Source: Hyphomicrobiales bacterium (GTDB taxonomy: Bacteria; Pseudomonadota; Alphaproteobacteria; Rhizobiales; Beijerinckiaceae). Taken from it: a DNA stretch of 64,000 nt. Positions 26,390-36,036 of this stretch are shown here, in pieces. The position numbers and the translations under genes were made by a program. Under the pieces are notes generated by a model. It was not told the origin of the DNA and did not search any database. It saw only the letters and a list, made by a program, of their open reading frames with translations. Position 1 is the stretch's first letter; each line of letters starts with the position of its first letter. The stretch spans positions 18,921-82,920 of the forward strand of contig CANGQA010000004.1 in the NCBI GenBank assembly GCA_947455995.1, read 5' to 3'.

Positions 26390-26648
26390 GCAGATCCTCC
26401 TCATCAGTTCCAGCTGGACCAGCCTCGTTGTTCGGCTTGATGCTGGGCTTGATGGTGCCTTGTCAGTCTAGCGACGAAGTCTGGCCGGGAAGGCTCTAAA
26501 TTTATGGATAACAGCTATGCAGTTGCAAAGCATAAAACAAATCTTGCGTATCGGCGCAATTAGCGGATCATAACGTGATGGATTGAGGCTGATACGCTCG
26601 GCAAGAGTGAACAATCCTGACTGGCATGAACGGACAGGGAGAGCTGGC

Positions 26649-27695
26649 ATGATGAAAGCATTGGTGGTTCGCGAGCCGGGGCGTGTCGATGTTTTGCGCT
26701 GCGAGGATGTTTCAAAGCCAAAGGCTGCTCCTCGCGAGATTGTCATCAAGGTCCATGCCTGCGGTGTGTGTTTCCATGATATTGTGACACGCAACGGCAC
26801 CCTGAAGGCCGGTGTGAAAATGCCGTTGATATTGGGACATGAAATTTCCGGCACAGTCGAGGAGGTTGGGTCCGAGGTCCGCCATTTCAAGGTCGGTGAT
26901 CGTGTCGCAACAGCTCAGAGGTTCCATGTGTGCGGGGAATGCCGGTTCTGCCGGACAGGATCGGAAACCTTGTGTCCGGACCGTAAATTTTTAGGGGATT
27001 GGGGCCTGACAGGCGGGTATGGAGAATTTGTCGCTGTCGAAGCCGACAATGTGGCCTTGGTCCCCGACGAGGTGGATCTTTCTCAGGCTTCGATTGTGTC
27101 CTGTACAATAGGGACTATTCTCAACGCGATCCGCGAGGTTGGGCATCTGGCGCCGGGTGAGACCGCATTGGTAACGGGTGCAGGGGGCGGTTTGGGTGTC
27201 CATGCGGTTCAATTGTGCAAATTGGCTGGCGCGCGGGTTATCGCTCAGACAACCTCTCCAGCCAAAGCGGCGTTATTACGCGAACTCGGGGCCGATGAGG
27301 TGGTCGTCCATGCGCGAGGTGAGGATTTTTCCGATGAGGTCAAACGCCTGACCGGTGGTCGAGGTGTCGATGTCGCGGTCGACAATGTCGGCACCCCGAT
27401 CTTTCAGCCAACCCGCAAAAGCATCGGGGTGGGCGGTCGCTGGTTGTTGATTGGGCAATTAACCGGTGATTTTGTGCCTTTTAATCCTGCACAATTGTTC
27501 TTGAAAAACATATCGATGCTGAGTGCCACCAGTACAACCCGCAAGCAGCTGCAAGATTGTCTGGAATTGGTCCGCCGCGGCAGTGTCAAACCGATTATCG
27601 AACGTGAATTGCCGCTGGATCAGGCGGCACAAGCCCATGAGCTTGTTGAACGCGGAGCGGTAACAGGACGCCTCGTTTTGCGGCCAAATCTATGA
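26649..27695 (+). CDS. Zinc-dependent alcohol dehydrogenase (MDR superfamily)
   Basis: 348 residues. Catalytic zinc ligands are C38 in CGVC and H64 in GHE; the structural zinc loop has four Cys at about 95, 98, 101 and 109 (HVCGECRFC). The cofactor motif is TGAGGGLGVHAVQL in the Rossmann domain. It reads like a medium-chain alcohol dehydrogenase with broad specificity. An AGGGAGAG ribosome-binding site precedes two ATGs; I use the first at 26649. It is the first gene of a plus-strand unit that continues with a second thiolase-fold/DUF35 pair, with a 4-nt overlap, so it probably oxidises an alcohol intermediate of the same pathway. Confidence 0.92.
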   Translation: MMKALVVREPGRVDVLRCEDVSKPKAAPREIVIKVHACGVCFHDIVTRNGTLKAGVKMPLILGHEISGTVEEVGSEVRHFKVGDRVATAQRFHVCGECRFCRTGSETLCPDRKFLGDWGLTGGYGEFVAVEADNVALVPDEVDLSQASIVSCTIGTILNAIREVGHLAPGETALVTGAGGGLGVHAVQLCKLAGARVIAQTTSPAKAALLRELGADEVVVHARGEDFSDEVKRLTGGRGVDVAVDNVGTPIFQPTRKSIGVGGRWLLIGQLTGDFVPFNPAQLFLKNISMLSATSTTRKQLQDCLELVRRGSVKPIIERELPLDQAAQAHELVERGAVTGRLVLRPNL

Positions 27696-28879
27696 GAACG
27701 CGCGTGCTTCCAAAAGCCGCGATTGTCGGGATAGGCTGTAGTCCGTTTGGCCGCTCATTGCCCCAAAGCCAATTGGCGTTAGGGGCAATGGCCTTCAAGG
27801 CTGCGCTTGCCGATGCCGGTTTGCAACGCAATGATGTCGACGGACTCTCGCTGCATTTGGGCTGGCCGTTGGGTTCGGACTATGACCGGTATGCCGAGGC
27901 CTTCGGTTTGGATATTCGCTATGTCAACCAGACATGGTTGCATGGCCGGTTTACTGCGCAGACATTACAAAGCGCCGCTTTTGCCGTGGCTTCGGGCATG
28001 GCCGATGTTGTGGCCTGTATCACGGCAGTCAGCTTCACGCGCGAGCGCGGTTTTCTCGGGGGGCCCAATGATGTCGAGGGCAATCGTGAAGAAGGCGGCA
28101 GCCATGGGGAAAGCCCGCCTTATGGTTTGACAGCCCCTGCAGGCGGCGCCGCACTGGCGATGCAGCGCTATATGCATCTCTATGGCACGACGGCTGAAAA
28201 GCTGGCGGCGGTCTCGATGACCATGCGGCACCATGCCAGCTTGAATCCGCAGGCCATTTTACAAAAGCCGCTTGCGCTCGAGGAATATCTTGGGGCGCGT
28301 ATGGTTGTCGATCCGTTGCGGCTTTATGATTGCTCCTTGATCAATGATGGTGCCGTGGTTGTGCTGGTGACAACCGACGAGCGCGCTCGCGATCTCGGAC
28401 AAAAACCTGTCTATATTTCCGGAATGCAGGGTATCAGGGCCGGGCGGGAGGAGTTTATTTTCGCGCCTCGCGGCATGGGCATCAACCAGCAATCGGGTGT
28501 TCGCGTGCCAGCCCGCTCCGAAGATCTCGAGATTTTTGCCAGTGCAGGTTTGGATCGAAGCGATATTCAGGGCTTTTATACCTATGATGCCTTCTCGCCC
28601 CTGGTTTTGTTTGCGCTGGAGCGCTTCGGCTATTGCGGTGTGGGCGAGGCGGCAGATTTCGTGCAAGACGGCCGCATCGGATTGGGTGGCGCGCTTCCGA
28701 TCAATACATCGGGAGGACTTCTGGCCGAGGCGCATGTCGCCGGCTGGAATTCGATTGCAGAAATGGTGCGCCAATTGCGTGGTACCGCTCAACAGCGGCA
28801 GATCAGCAGTGCCAAAGCCCTGCATTGGGGGACAAGCTGGGGTGACGGTGTGATCCTGACCAATGAGCGCAGGGCATGA
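27692..28879 (+). CDS. Second thiolase-fold protein (Ltp2-like) lacking the usual nucleophile cysteine
   Basis: 395 residues, clearly homologous to the product of 25244-26389: AAIVGIGCSPFGRSLP, YMHLYGTTAEKLAAVSMTMRHHASLNPQAIL, YDCSLINDGAVVVLV and ALPINTSGGLLAEAHVAGW. As in the first copy, no Cys is present where thiolases have their nucleophile (residues 80-95 read QTWLHGRFTAQTLQSA). The C-terminal loop has His where the first copy has Tyr (AEAHVAG against SESYMQG), so the two are probably not redundant. The ATG overlaps the alcohol dehydrogenase stop and the gene overlaps the DUF35 start, both by 4 nt. Confidence 0.88.
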   Translation: MRTRVLPKAAIVGIGCSPFGRSLPQSQLALGAMAFKAALADAGLQRNDVDGLSLHLGWPLGSDYDRYAEAFGLDIRYVNQTWLHGRFTAQTLQSAAFAVASGMADVVACITAVSFTRERGFLGGPNDVEGNREEGGSHGESPPYGLTAPAGGAALAMQRYMHLYGTTAEKLAAVSMTMRHHASLNPQAILQKPLALEEYLGARMVVDPLRLYDCSLINDGAVVVLVTTDERARDLGQKPVYISGMQGIRAGREEFIFAPRGMGINQQSGVRVPARSEDLEIFASAGLDRSDIQGFYTYDAFSPLVLFALERFGYCGVGEAADFVQDGRIGLGGALPINTSGGLLAEAHVAGWNSIAEMVRQLRGTAQQRQISSAKALHWGTSWGDGVILTNERRA

Positions 28880-29301
28880 AGGAACGAAAAAGCATGAATG
28901 AGATGCTGGATAAACCGTTGCCCCGGATCTCGCCGGACACTAAGCCTTTTTGGGATGGCTGTGCACAGCATAGATTGTTGCTGCCGACCTGTGTTGATTG
29001 TGACAAACCCCATTTACCCCCCGGTCCTGTTTGTCCTTTTTGCTTCGGGGACCAGTTGGAATGGCGTCCGTCAAAAGGATTGGGCCAGATATCCACCTTT
29101 ACAGTGGTGCACAAAGCCTGGTTTCCATCGTTTGCCGGAGAAATTCCCTATAACGTTGTTCAAGTCGAGTTGGACGAGGGACCGCGCTTGTCCAGCGCCC
29201 TTGTCAATATGTCGGCCGGCGACCTTTCGATAGGGGACAGAGTATCGGTTGTATTTGTCGAACTTGGCCCGATGACACTGCCCTATTTTGAAAAATCTTG
29301 A
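28876..29301 (+). CDS. Second Zn-ribbon/OB-fold DUF35 protein
   Basis: 141 residues. Four zinc-binding Cys (C39, C42, C53, C56: PTCVDCDK and PVCPFCFG) precede an OB-fold (FTVVHKAWFPSFAGEIPYNVVQVELDEG), which matches the first DUF35 protein in arrangement. The ATG at 28876 overlaps the thiolase stop (ATGA); a second ATG at 28894 is possible. It should form a complex with the thiolase-fold protein encoded directly upstream. It ends the unit; 434 nt without a gene follow. Confidence 0.9.
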   Translation: MKERKSMNEMLDKPLPRISPDTKPFWDGCAQHRLLLPTCVDCDKPHLPPGPVCPFCFGDQLEWRPSKGLGQISTFTVVHKAWFPSFAGEIPYNVVQVELDEGPRLSSALVNMSAGDLSIGDRVSVVFVELGPMTLPYFEKS

Positions 29302-29369
29302 TCGCTCCTATGCGATCTGGACGGTAATAAGGTTTAGAAAAGCGATTGTCAGTCTTGGAATATGTCATA

Positions 29370-29394
29370 AAAATAATGCAAAAAATATTATTTT
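29370..29394. promoter_or_regulatory. AT-rich inverted repeat, possible operator
   Basis: AAAATAAT (29370-29377) and ATTATTTT (29387-29394) are perfect 8-bp arms with 9 nt between them. AT-rich symmetry is less specific than GC-rich symmetry, so chance cannot be excluded. It lies between the DUF35 gene and the ABC operon. Confidence 0.3.
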
Positions 29395-29540
29395 GGATGA
29401 TATTTGAGCTTGACGGCGGTTCTAATCTGTCGACACTTATCCATAACACCAGTGAGTGTGAGGGGTAGATAAACTGCCCTCGGGTTACAAAGGGAGGTCG
29501 CTGAAAACAGAGACGGACACTGTCTGGAATCTGTTCTCAA

Positions 29541-29556
29541 CCGAAACGAGTTTCGG
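29541..29556. promoter_or_regulatory. Palindrome CCGAAAC-GA-GTTTCGG, possible operator
   Basis: CCGAAAC (29541-29547) and GTTTCGG (29550-29556) are exact reverse complements with 2 nt between them. The small gap and lack of a following T-run fit a protein-binding site better than a terminator. It lies about 180 nt upstream of the ABC operon start. Confidence 0.4.
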
Positions 29557-29735
29557 CTTCCCCCCAGAATAAAAGGATGAAAGGGCTCGCCCATTTATCC
29601 GTTGCGCAAGGGCTTCACGGTTACACATCCGCAGGAGCATCGCGCATTTCGGTCATGACCAAATGGCACATCAAGAATGCCATGGTTTTCTGCTTGATCC
29701 GCTAGTTGAGACAAAGGCGTAAAGGGGAAGCGAAC

Positions 29736-30698
29736 TTGGGTGAATTGGCTATCATCACTGAAAACATCTTGCAGGCTTTGGCAGCAGGTCTGTTGATTGG
29801 CTGTATTTATGGTTTGATGTGCGCAGGATTGGGCGTCATTTTTGGCGTGATGCGGGTCATCAATTTCGCCCAAGGCGATTTCATGATGCTTGGTATGTAT
29901 AGTGCCTATTATCTGGCAACCAGTTTTGGACTATTGGCTGTCCTGGGCCCCTTTTTCGGGCCGGTCGCTGCAGCCATCATAACGGGCCCGATCCTGTTTA
30001 TCATAGGCATTTTTGTTCACCGCTACCTTGTGACACGTGTCACAGGTGTACAGGTGGCAGGCCTTGAAGGCGAAGGGCATTTTGCACAGTTGATCCTGAC
30101 GCTGGGTGTTGCGCTGGTCATTTCCAACGGGGCTTTGATTTTCTTCGGCTCGGAACCGCATTCGATCCGTACACCCCTGTCGCGCACCGCTTGGGAAGTC
30201 GGTCCGATCTTTGGCGATGCCGTGTCGATTTTTATCAACAAAGCCCGTTTAGTCGGAGCCGCTGTGTCTGTGCTGGTGGCTTTTGGCCTCTATATTTTTG
30301 TGACTAAATTCCGCTTTGGCAAAGCCTTGCGTGCAGCAGCAGACAATCCCCAATCGGCAACCTATGTCGGGGTCGATGTCGATCAAGCGCACCGCATTGC
30401 TTTCGGATTGGGTATTGCCATCACAGGCGTGGCAGGGGGGTTGGTTGCCAGCTATTATCCCTTCCAACCCTATGTTGGCATTGAATTCGTGATCGTCATG
30501 TATGCCGGTGTTGTGCTGGGTGGGATGGGCTCGATCATCGGGGCATTCTGGGGCGGGTTGATTATCGGTCTTGTGCAGCAGATGTCGACACTCATCTTGC
30601 CGACGCAGTTACAGAATACTGCGATTTTTATTGTCTTCTTACTGGTGATCTTCCTGAAGCCACAAGGTCTTTTCGGCCGTAATGCGGAGAGGACCTGA
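29736..30698 (+). CDS. Branched-chain amino acid-type ABC transporter permease, LivH-like
   Basis: 320 residues with eight to nine hydrophobic segments. LivH marks are YGLMCAGLGVIFGVMRVINFAQGDFMMLGMY near the N-terminus and the C-terminal VMYAGVVLGGMGSIIGAFWGG; the ATPase-contacting loop has RAAADNPQSATYVGVDVD. I chose a TTG start at 29736 because AAAGGGGAAG lies at the right distance; a TTG at 29706 would add ten residues without a ribosome-binding site. It is the first gene of a four-gene importer operon. The substrate may be an aromatic or aliphatic acid rather than an amino acid, given the neighbours. Confidence 0.92.
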   Translation: MGELAIITENILQALAAGLLIGCIYGLMCAGLGVIFGVMRVINFAQGDFMMLGMYSAYYLATSFGLLAVLGPFFGPVAAAIITGPILFIIGIFVHRYLVTRVTGVQVAGLEGEGHFAQLILTLGVALVISNGALIFFGSEPHSIRTPLSRTAWEVGPIFGDAVSIFINKARLVGAAVSVLVAFGLYIFVTKFRFGKALRAAADNPQSATYVGVDVDQAHRIAFGLGIAITGVAGGLVASYYPFQPYVGIEFVIVMYAGVVLGGMGSIIGAFWGGLIIGLVQQMSTLILPTQLQNTAIFIVFLLVIFLKPQGLFGRNAERT

Positions 30699-30700
30699 GC

Positions 30701-32459
30701 ATGTTCGGACGTTACTCATTCATCCGTGAAACATTGCCTATTGTCGGTTTTGCAGCGGTTTATCTTTTGTTTTCCTACTGGTTCGAGAGCTCCTATTACA
30801 AACTGATCCTGACGCTGGTGCCGATCTGGGCAACGATGGGTTTGGCATGGAACCTGTTGAGCGGCTATTCGGGTCTGGTGTCATTCGGTCATGCGTCTTT
30901 CTTCGGGTTGGGCGCCTATACAACGACACTGTTGCTTGTAAAATTCGGGATTACACCATGGATCGGTATTCCGATAAGCATGGTTGTGGGCGGTCTATCG
31001 GGTGCCTTGATCGGCTGGCCGACCTTCCGGTTGCGTGGGCATTACTTCGCGCTGGCCATGCTCGCTTATCCGCTGGCGCTTCTCTATGTGTTCGAATGGC
31101 TCGGCTATCAGGAAGTGGCCATTCCGTACAAGCGTGAAAACGGTTTGGCCTACATGCAATTTGGCGATCAGTTCGGCTATGTCGTGACCGCAACCTTGAT
31201 GATGGTTGCGGCCATGGTGTTGTCGCGCTGGGTCGAGTTGAGCCGGTTCGGTTTGGCTCTGCTGGCGATTAAACAGAACGAGGCAGCTGCTGATGCGGTG
31301 GGCATTGATATTCTGCGCGCCAAGCTGAAAGCGATCATCCTGTCGGGGGCCATTGCGGGAGCCATAGGCGGCCTCTATGCCATTGTTCTGTTGGTTGTCA
31401 CCCCGCCGTCGGTGTTCGGCATGCTGACTTCGGCACAGGCCCTGATTGTAACCCTGTTCGGTGGCGTTGGGACATTTTGGGGACCTGTCATCGGCAGTGT
31501 CATTCTGATACCGTTGAGCGAGGTATTACATGCCGAGCTCGGCCATATCCTGCCCGGCATTCAGGGTGTGGTTTTCGGCTTTGCTATTATCGGCGTGATT
31601 ATTGCTGCACCTGAAGGACTTTTCTGGGGTATCCGTGATCGCTTCATGCCAGTTCCATCGCGGCGTGGGCGCGATACAGGAACCAGCAAGGTCCCGGAGG
31701 CAGCAAGTATGCACCGCACCAAACCGGCAGCAGATGCGCCGGTCATTTTGCGGGTTTGCAATGTTTCCAAAAATTATGGCGGATTGAAAGCGGTCCAGAA
31801 TGTCAATTTTGATGTTCCCAAGGGCGCTATTTTTGGCATCATCGGCCCCAATGGCGCGGGCAAAACCACATTGTTCAATTTGCTCAACGGATTTACCCCG
31901 CTCAGTACAGGCCAAATCTTTCTGGATGGGCAAGATATTACAGGTTTGAGGCCCAATGAGGTCTGTCGGCTCGGGGTGGGCCGGACGTTCCAGATTGTCC
32001 GTCCGTTCATGCGGATGAGCGTGCTCGACAATGTCATTGTCGGAGCGATTTCGGCCAACGAAAATGATGATATGGCGCGCCAGCAAGCCTTGGAGGCCAT
32101 CGAGATTGTCGGTCTTGCTGACTCGGTAGACCGCTTGGCCAATTCCCTGACCAACAAAGAATTGCGGCTGATGGAACTTGCGCGGGCGCTGGCTGGAAAG
32201 CCAAAGCTGATGCTGCTCGACGAAACTCTGGCAGGGCTGGGCAGCGGCGAGGTTGAGGATTTGCTGCATGTGATCCGCTTTATCGCGGCGCGCGGTGTGA
32301 CGATTGTTATTATCGAGCACACAATGCAGGCCATGGTTCGTCTCGCTGATACGTTCCTGGTTCTCGATCACGGTGCGGTGATCGGACTGGGCGAGCCAGC
32401 AGACGTGACAAAAGATCCCAAAGTGATTGAGGCATATCTCGGAAAGAAGTGGGCCAACC

Positions 32460-32467
<8 letters not shown>
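30701..32467 (+). CDS. Fused LivM permease and LivG ATP-binding protein
   Basis: 588 residues. Residues 1 to about 315 form a LivM-type permease (WNLLSGYSGLVSFGHASFFGLGAY, TFRLRGHYFALAMLAYP, LFGGVGTFWGPVIGS). After a hydrophilic linker of about 30 residues, residues 347-588 are a LivG-type ATPase with Walker A GPNGAGKTT at 382-390 and Walker B-like LMLLDE. In the signature the usual SYG-x-Q pattern is replaced by LTNKELRLMELARALAG, and the residue after LDE is Thr (LLDETLAGLGSGE). The fusion fixes one ATPase to one permease; LivF completes the second site. Two nt after the LivH gene. Confidence 0.9.
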
Positions 32468-33167
<700 letters not shown>

Positions 33168-33286
33168 ACAGTTTCGGTGTCGGCTCGCGCCGGCATACAA
33201 AGCACGCACTCACGAAGTATCGAAAAGCTCGGGTGATGATCATTGTGACAGTCTACTGAGCCATAAAACTCAAGGGAGAGAACACC

Positions 33287-34507
33287 ATGTCAATGATACG
33301 CAGAACACTGTTGATGTCGCTTGGCGCCGCAAGCTTGATGGTCGGGACTGCTATAGCCCAAACCAACGAGATCAAGGTTGGTGTCATCGCGCCATTTTCT
33401 GGCCCGTGGGCCAGACAGGGCGAATTGATGTTGAAGGGTGCCGAGCTGGCTATTGACCATATCAATGCATCCGGCGGTATCAAATCCATGGGCGGTGCCA
33501 AGCTCAAACTGCTGACATTCGATACCAGTGACAGCGCGGAAAAAGCCAAAAATGCAGCACAGCGCATGGTCTCGCAAGAGCCTGATCTTGTTGCTGCCAC
33601 CGGTGCATGGCTTAGCTCTTTCACACTGGCTGTTACCGAAGTAACAGAGCGCGCCGAACTGCCCATGACGACGCTGTCTTATGCCGACCAGATCAATACC
33701 CGCGGTTTCAAATATATTTTCCAGACCTCCCTGCATGCCGATGCACAGGCCAAGGCTGTGTTGCCAGCGGTTCTTGCTGTCGGTGAACGTGTCGGGGCAA
33801 AAGTAAAAACCGCCGCTATTTTGGTGGACAACACTGCTGCTGCTTCCGGCTTTGCCAAGCCAATGCGTGAGGGCGCGCTGGAAAAAGCCGGAATTAAACT
33901 GGTCGTTGATGAAACATTCACACCGCCGCTTGCCGATGCCACGCCACTCATTCAGAAAGTGCGTTCCACCAAGCCCGACCTGCTGTTTCTTCTGCCCACG
34001 GCAGTCTCTGATGACAAGCTGATGATCGAAAAACTCTCGGAATTCGGCATGGGCCAAGGCAAGCTGCCGATCGTCGCTAACGGGGCGCATTTTGGTACAC
34101 CAGAAGTGCTCAGATCGGTTGGTCCCGAATTGATGGAAGGCGTGATGGTCTCGGTTGGCAACTGGGTTGTCAAAGGCCAGGAAGATATTCTGGCACAATT
34201 CAAAAAGAAGACCGGCGAGCCCTGGATGACCCAAGACAGCCTGTCGAGCTATGGCGATATGTGGATCTTCAAGGAAGCATTGGAAATCGCCAAAAAGGCC
34301 GATCGTAAAGCTGTTGCCGATGCCATCCGCTCAATGGACACGACCGAAGGCCCCGCAAAATTCTTCCCCGGCGGTCGGATCAAATGGGATGAAACAGGTC
34401 GCCGCGTCGGTGCGAATGTGGTGATCGTCCAATGGCAAAAGGGCGTTCCCGTGCCGGTTTATCCGCCTGAAACAGCAACTCATGCACCGATCTGGCCCAA
34501 GAACTGA
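33287..34507 (+). CDS. Branched-chain amino acid-type substrate-binding protein (LivJ/LivK-like, type 1 periplasmic)
   Basis: 406 residues. A signal peptide (MSMIRRTLLMSLGAASLMVG, cleavage near AIAQ) is followed by the type I periplasmic-binding fold: IKVGVIAPFSGPWARQGELMLKGAELAIDHINASGGI, then FDTSDSAEKAKNAAQRMVS. GGGAGAG precedes the ATG. It is separated from LivF by 119 nt, which include a GC-rich near-hairpin at about 33178-33195, and it is followed by a strong hairpin at 34520. Both are common around binding-protein genes, which are expressed more than the other components. The ligand is unknown. Confidence 0.92.
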   Translation: MSMIRRTLLMSLGAASLMVGTAIAQTNEIKVGVIAPFSGPWARQGELMLKGAELAIDHINASGGIKSMGGAKLKLLTFDTSDSAEKAKNAAQRMVSQEPDLVAATGAWLSSFTLAVTEVTERAELPMTTLSYADQINTRGFKYIFQTSLHADAQAKAVLPAVLAVGERVGAKVKTAAILVDNTAAASGFAKPMREGALEKAGIKLVVDETFTPPLADATPLIQKVRSTKPDLLFLLPTAVSDDKLMIEKLSEFGMGQGKLPIVANGAHFGTPEVLRSVGPELMEGVMVSVGNWVVKGQEDILAQFKKKTGEPWMTQDSLSSYGDMWIFKEALEIAKKADRKAVADAIRSMDTTEGPAKFFPGGRIKWDETGRRVGANVVIVQWQKGVPVPVYPPETATHAPIWPKN

Positions 34508-34519
34508 CATCTCCTCACT

Positions 34520-34554
34520 GTCATATCGGGGCGTTGAGGCGGCCCCGATATGAC
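34520..34554 (+). terminator. Strong hairpin after the binding-protein gene
   Basis: GTCATATCGGGGC (34520-34532) and GCCCCGATATGAC (34542-34554) form a perfect 13-bp stem with a 9-nt loop. No T-run follows at once (TTTTTT appears only about 17 nt later), so it may act as a partial terminator or as a 3' stabiliser of the binding-protein mRNA. Confidence 0.6.
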
Positions 34555-34634
34555 TGAATAACGCAAAACAGTTTTTTAAACCTGCGATGCTGCCCATCTG
34601 CAGCACTGATTGATATTGAAATGGAGTGATAACG

Positions 34635-35009
34635 ATGAACAAAGAATATTTTGATCGTGGCATGAAAATCCGCAAGGAAGTGCTCGGGGCGGAATATGTT
34701 GAAAAATCTTTTGCCGCAGCGGACGATTTTAATCGTCCCCTTCAAGAGCTTGTAACCGAATATTGCTGGGGTGCAGTCTGGGGCCGCGACGAGCTGCCAA
34801 AAAAGACTCGGTCCATGCTAAACCTTGCGATGATTTCTGTTTTGAACCGTCCCCATGAATTAAAAATTCATGTGAAGGGCGCGATCAAAAATGGTTGCAC
34901 AAAAGACGAAATCCGCGAAGTTTTGCTCCAGGTCGCCATTTATGGCGGAGTCCCGGCAGCGGTCGATTCTTTCCGTATTGCCCGCGAGGCTTTCAAGGAA
35001 ATGGAATGA
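34635..35009 (+). CDS. Carboxymuconolactone decarboxylase family protein
   Basis: 124 residues of the CMD/AhpD-like all-helical family. The segment EYCWGAVWGRDELPKKTRSMLNLAMISVLNRPHELKIHVKGA (two conserved helices) and the following GCTKDEIREVLLQVAIYGGVPAA are typical of PcaC-type proteins. The AhpD-type C-x-x-C active site is absent, which fits the PcaC branch. The ATG at 34635 follows a GGAG sequence. True 4-carboxymuconolactone decarboxylase activity is not implied, since no other beta-ketoadipate gene is present; the family includes many proteins of unknown reaction. Confidence 0.85.
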   Translation: MNKEYFDRGMKIRKEVLGAEYVEKSFAAADDFNRPLQELVTEYCWGAVWGRDELPKKTRSMLNLAMISVLNRPHELKIHVKGAIKNGCTKDEIREVLLQVAIYGGVPAAVDSFRIAREAFKEME

Positions 35010-35016
35010 GTGCTTT

Positions 35017-35045
35017 CAAGGCTGCCCCAGCGAGGGGCGGCCTTG
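35017..35045 (+). other. GC-rich hairpin between the CMD gene and the next gene
   Basis: CAAGGCTGCCCC (35017-35028) pairs with GGGGCGGCCTTG (35034-35045) through 12 pairs including one G-U, with a 5-nt loop. No T-run follows. It may attenuate transcription into the dehydrogenase gene at 35092 or protect the upstream mRNA. Confidence 0.5.
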
Positions 35046-35091
35046 ATGTGTTCGAGGCCAAGTGGTCAGCTCTGAAGAATGGATGTGCATG

Positions 35092-35982
35092 ATGGATATC
35101 GGTTTCATTGGACTTGGGAATATGGGTTTTCCGATGGCGCGGCGTTTAATGAATGCCGGTCATCATGTGGTTGCTTATGACACCCGACCCGAAGTCTTGG
35201 CGCAATTGGTTGCGCTTGGCGCTGCTGCTGCGGTTTCACCGTTGGATGTCGCCTCGAAGGTTGAAACCGTGATGAGTTCTTTGCCGACGCCCGCTATCGT
35301 GCGTGCTGTGGCCCTTGGACCCGATGGTCTTTTGAACGGTACAAAAATCAAACGTTTCATCGAAATGTCGACAACCGGTTCACAAACCGCGATCGAGGTT
35401 GGTCAGGCTTTGCGTGAGCGTGGTATCCAGATGATCGATAGTCCGGTGTCCGGAGGCGTCAACGGGGCCGTCAATGGCACTTTGGCTGTCATGGTCTCGG
35501 CACCCCAACAGGATTTTGATCTTCTGAAACCGGTACTCGATATTATCGGCAAAGTGTTTTTTGTCGGAGAAAAGCCGGGTTTGGCACAGACAATGAAACT
35601 GGTGAATAACTACCTGTCCGCAACAGCCTTGGCGGTCACATCCGAGGCGATGTCGGTGGGTGCAAAAGCCGGTCTTGATCCGGCCTTGATGATCAGTGTC
35701 ATCAATGCGGGCAGTGGCCGAAATTCTGCATCTCAAGATAAATTTCCAAAGTCAATCTTGCCCGGAACATTCGATTTCGGCTTTACAACGGCCTTGATGT
35801 TCAAGGACCTTTTGCTGTTCAAACAAGAGGCAGACTATATGCATGTGCCGACCACGATTGCTCCGGAGGTCCATGCCCTTTGGCAAGCCACCCATGATCA
35901 TGAAGGGGCTGATAGTGATTTTACCGCGGTCGCCAAGGAGGTTGAACGGCGTGTCGGAATCAGTTTGCGGGCCAAATCCTGA
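35092..35982 (+). CDS. NAD(P)-dependent beta-hydroxyacid dehydrogenase (3-hydroxyisobutyrate dehydrogenase family)
   Basis: 296 residues. The Rossmann motif GFIGLGNMG is at residues 4-12, the substrate-binding DSPVSGGVNGAVNGTLAVMV at 117-135, and the catalytic Lys is K169 in TMKLVNNYLSATALAVTSEAM. Members reduce or oxidise 3-hydroxy acids such as 3-hydroxyisobutyrate, tartronate semialdehyde or 4-hydroxybutyrate. Two adjacent ATGs (35089 and 35092) are possible starts; I use 35092 since the fold begins at once. It lies downstream of the ABC importer and CMD genes and upstream of a LysR gene. The substrate is probably an intermediate of the acid imported here (inference). Confidence 0.9.
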   Translation: MDIGFIGLGNMGFPMARRLMNAGHHVVAYDTRPEVLAQLVALGAAAAVSPLDVASKVETVMSSLPTPAIVRAVALGPDGLLNGTKIKRFIEMSTTGSQTAIEVGQALRERGIQMIDSPVSGGVNGAVNGTLAVMVSAPQQDFDLLKPVLDIIGKVFFVGEKPGLAQTMKLVNNYLSATALAVTSEAMSVGAKAGLDPALMISVINAGSGRNSASQDKFPKSILPGTFDFGFTTALMFKDLLLFKQEADYMHVPTTIAPEVHALWQATHDHEGADSDFTAVAKEVERRVGISLRAKS

Positions 35983-36036
35983 AACATGTTTCCCCAACCC
36001 GACCCAACGGTTCCCGTAACAAGGAAATAGCCCTCT

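Larger units (their letters stand above)
29302..29735. other. Intergenic region upstream of the branched-chain-type ABC operon
   Basis: 434 nt without a credible gene. It holds an AT-rich inverted repeat at 29370-29394 and a compact palindrome at 29541-29556, described separately. No terminator with a clear T-run was seen just after the DUF35 gene. The region probably carries the promoter of the ABC operon. A purine-rich AAAGGGGAAG stretch before the TTG at 29736 acts as ribosome-binding site. Confidence 0.5.

Noticed and set aside
31526..32371. Minus-strand open frame of 281 codons
   Set aside because: Antisense to the LivM-LivG fusion; no recognisable protein features.
33290..34234. Minus-strand open frame of 314 codons
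   Set aside because: Antisense to the binding-protein gene with a clear signal peptide and fold.
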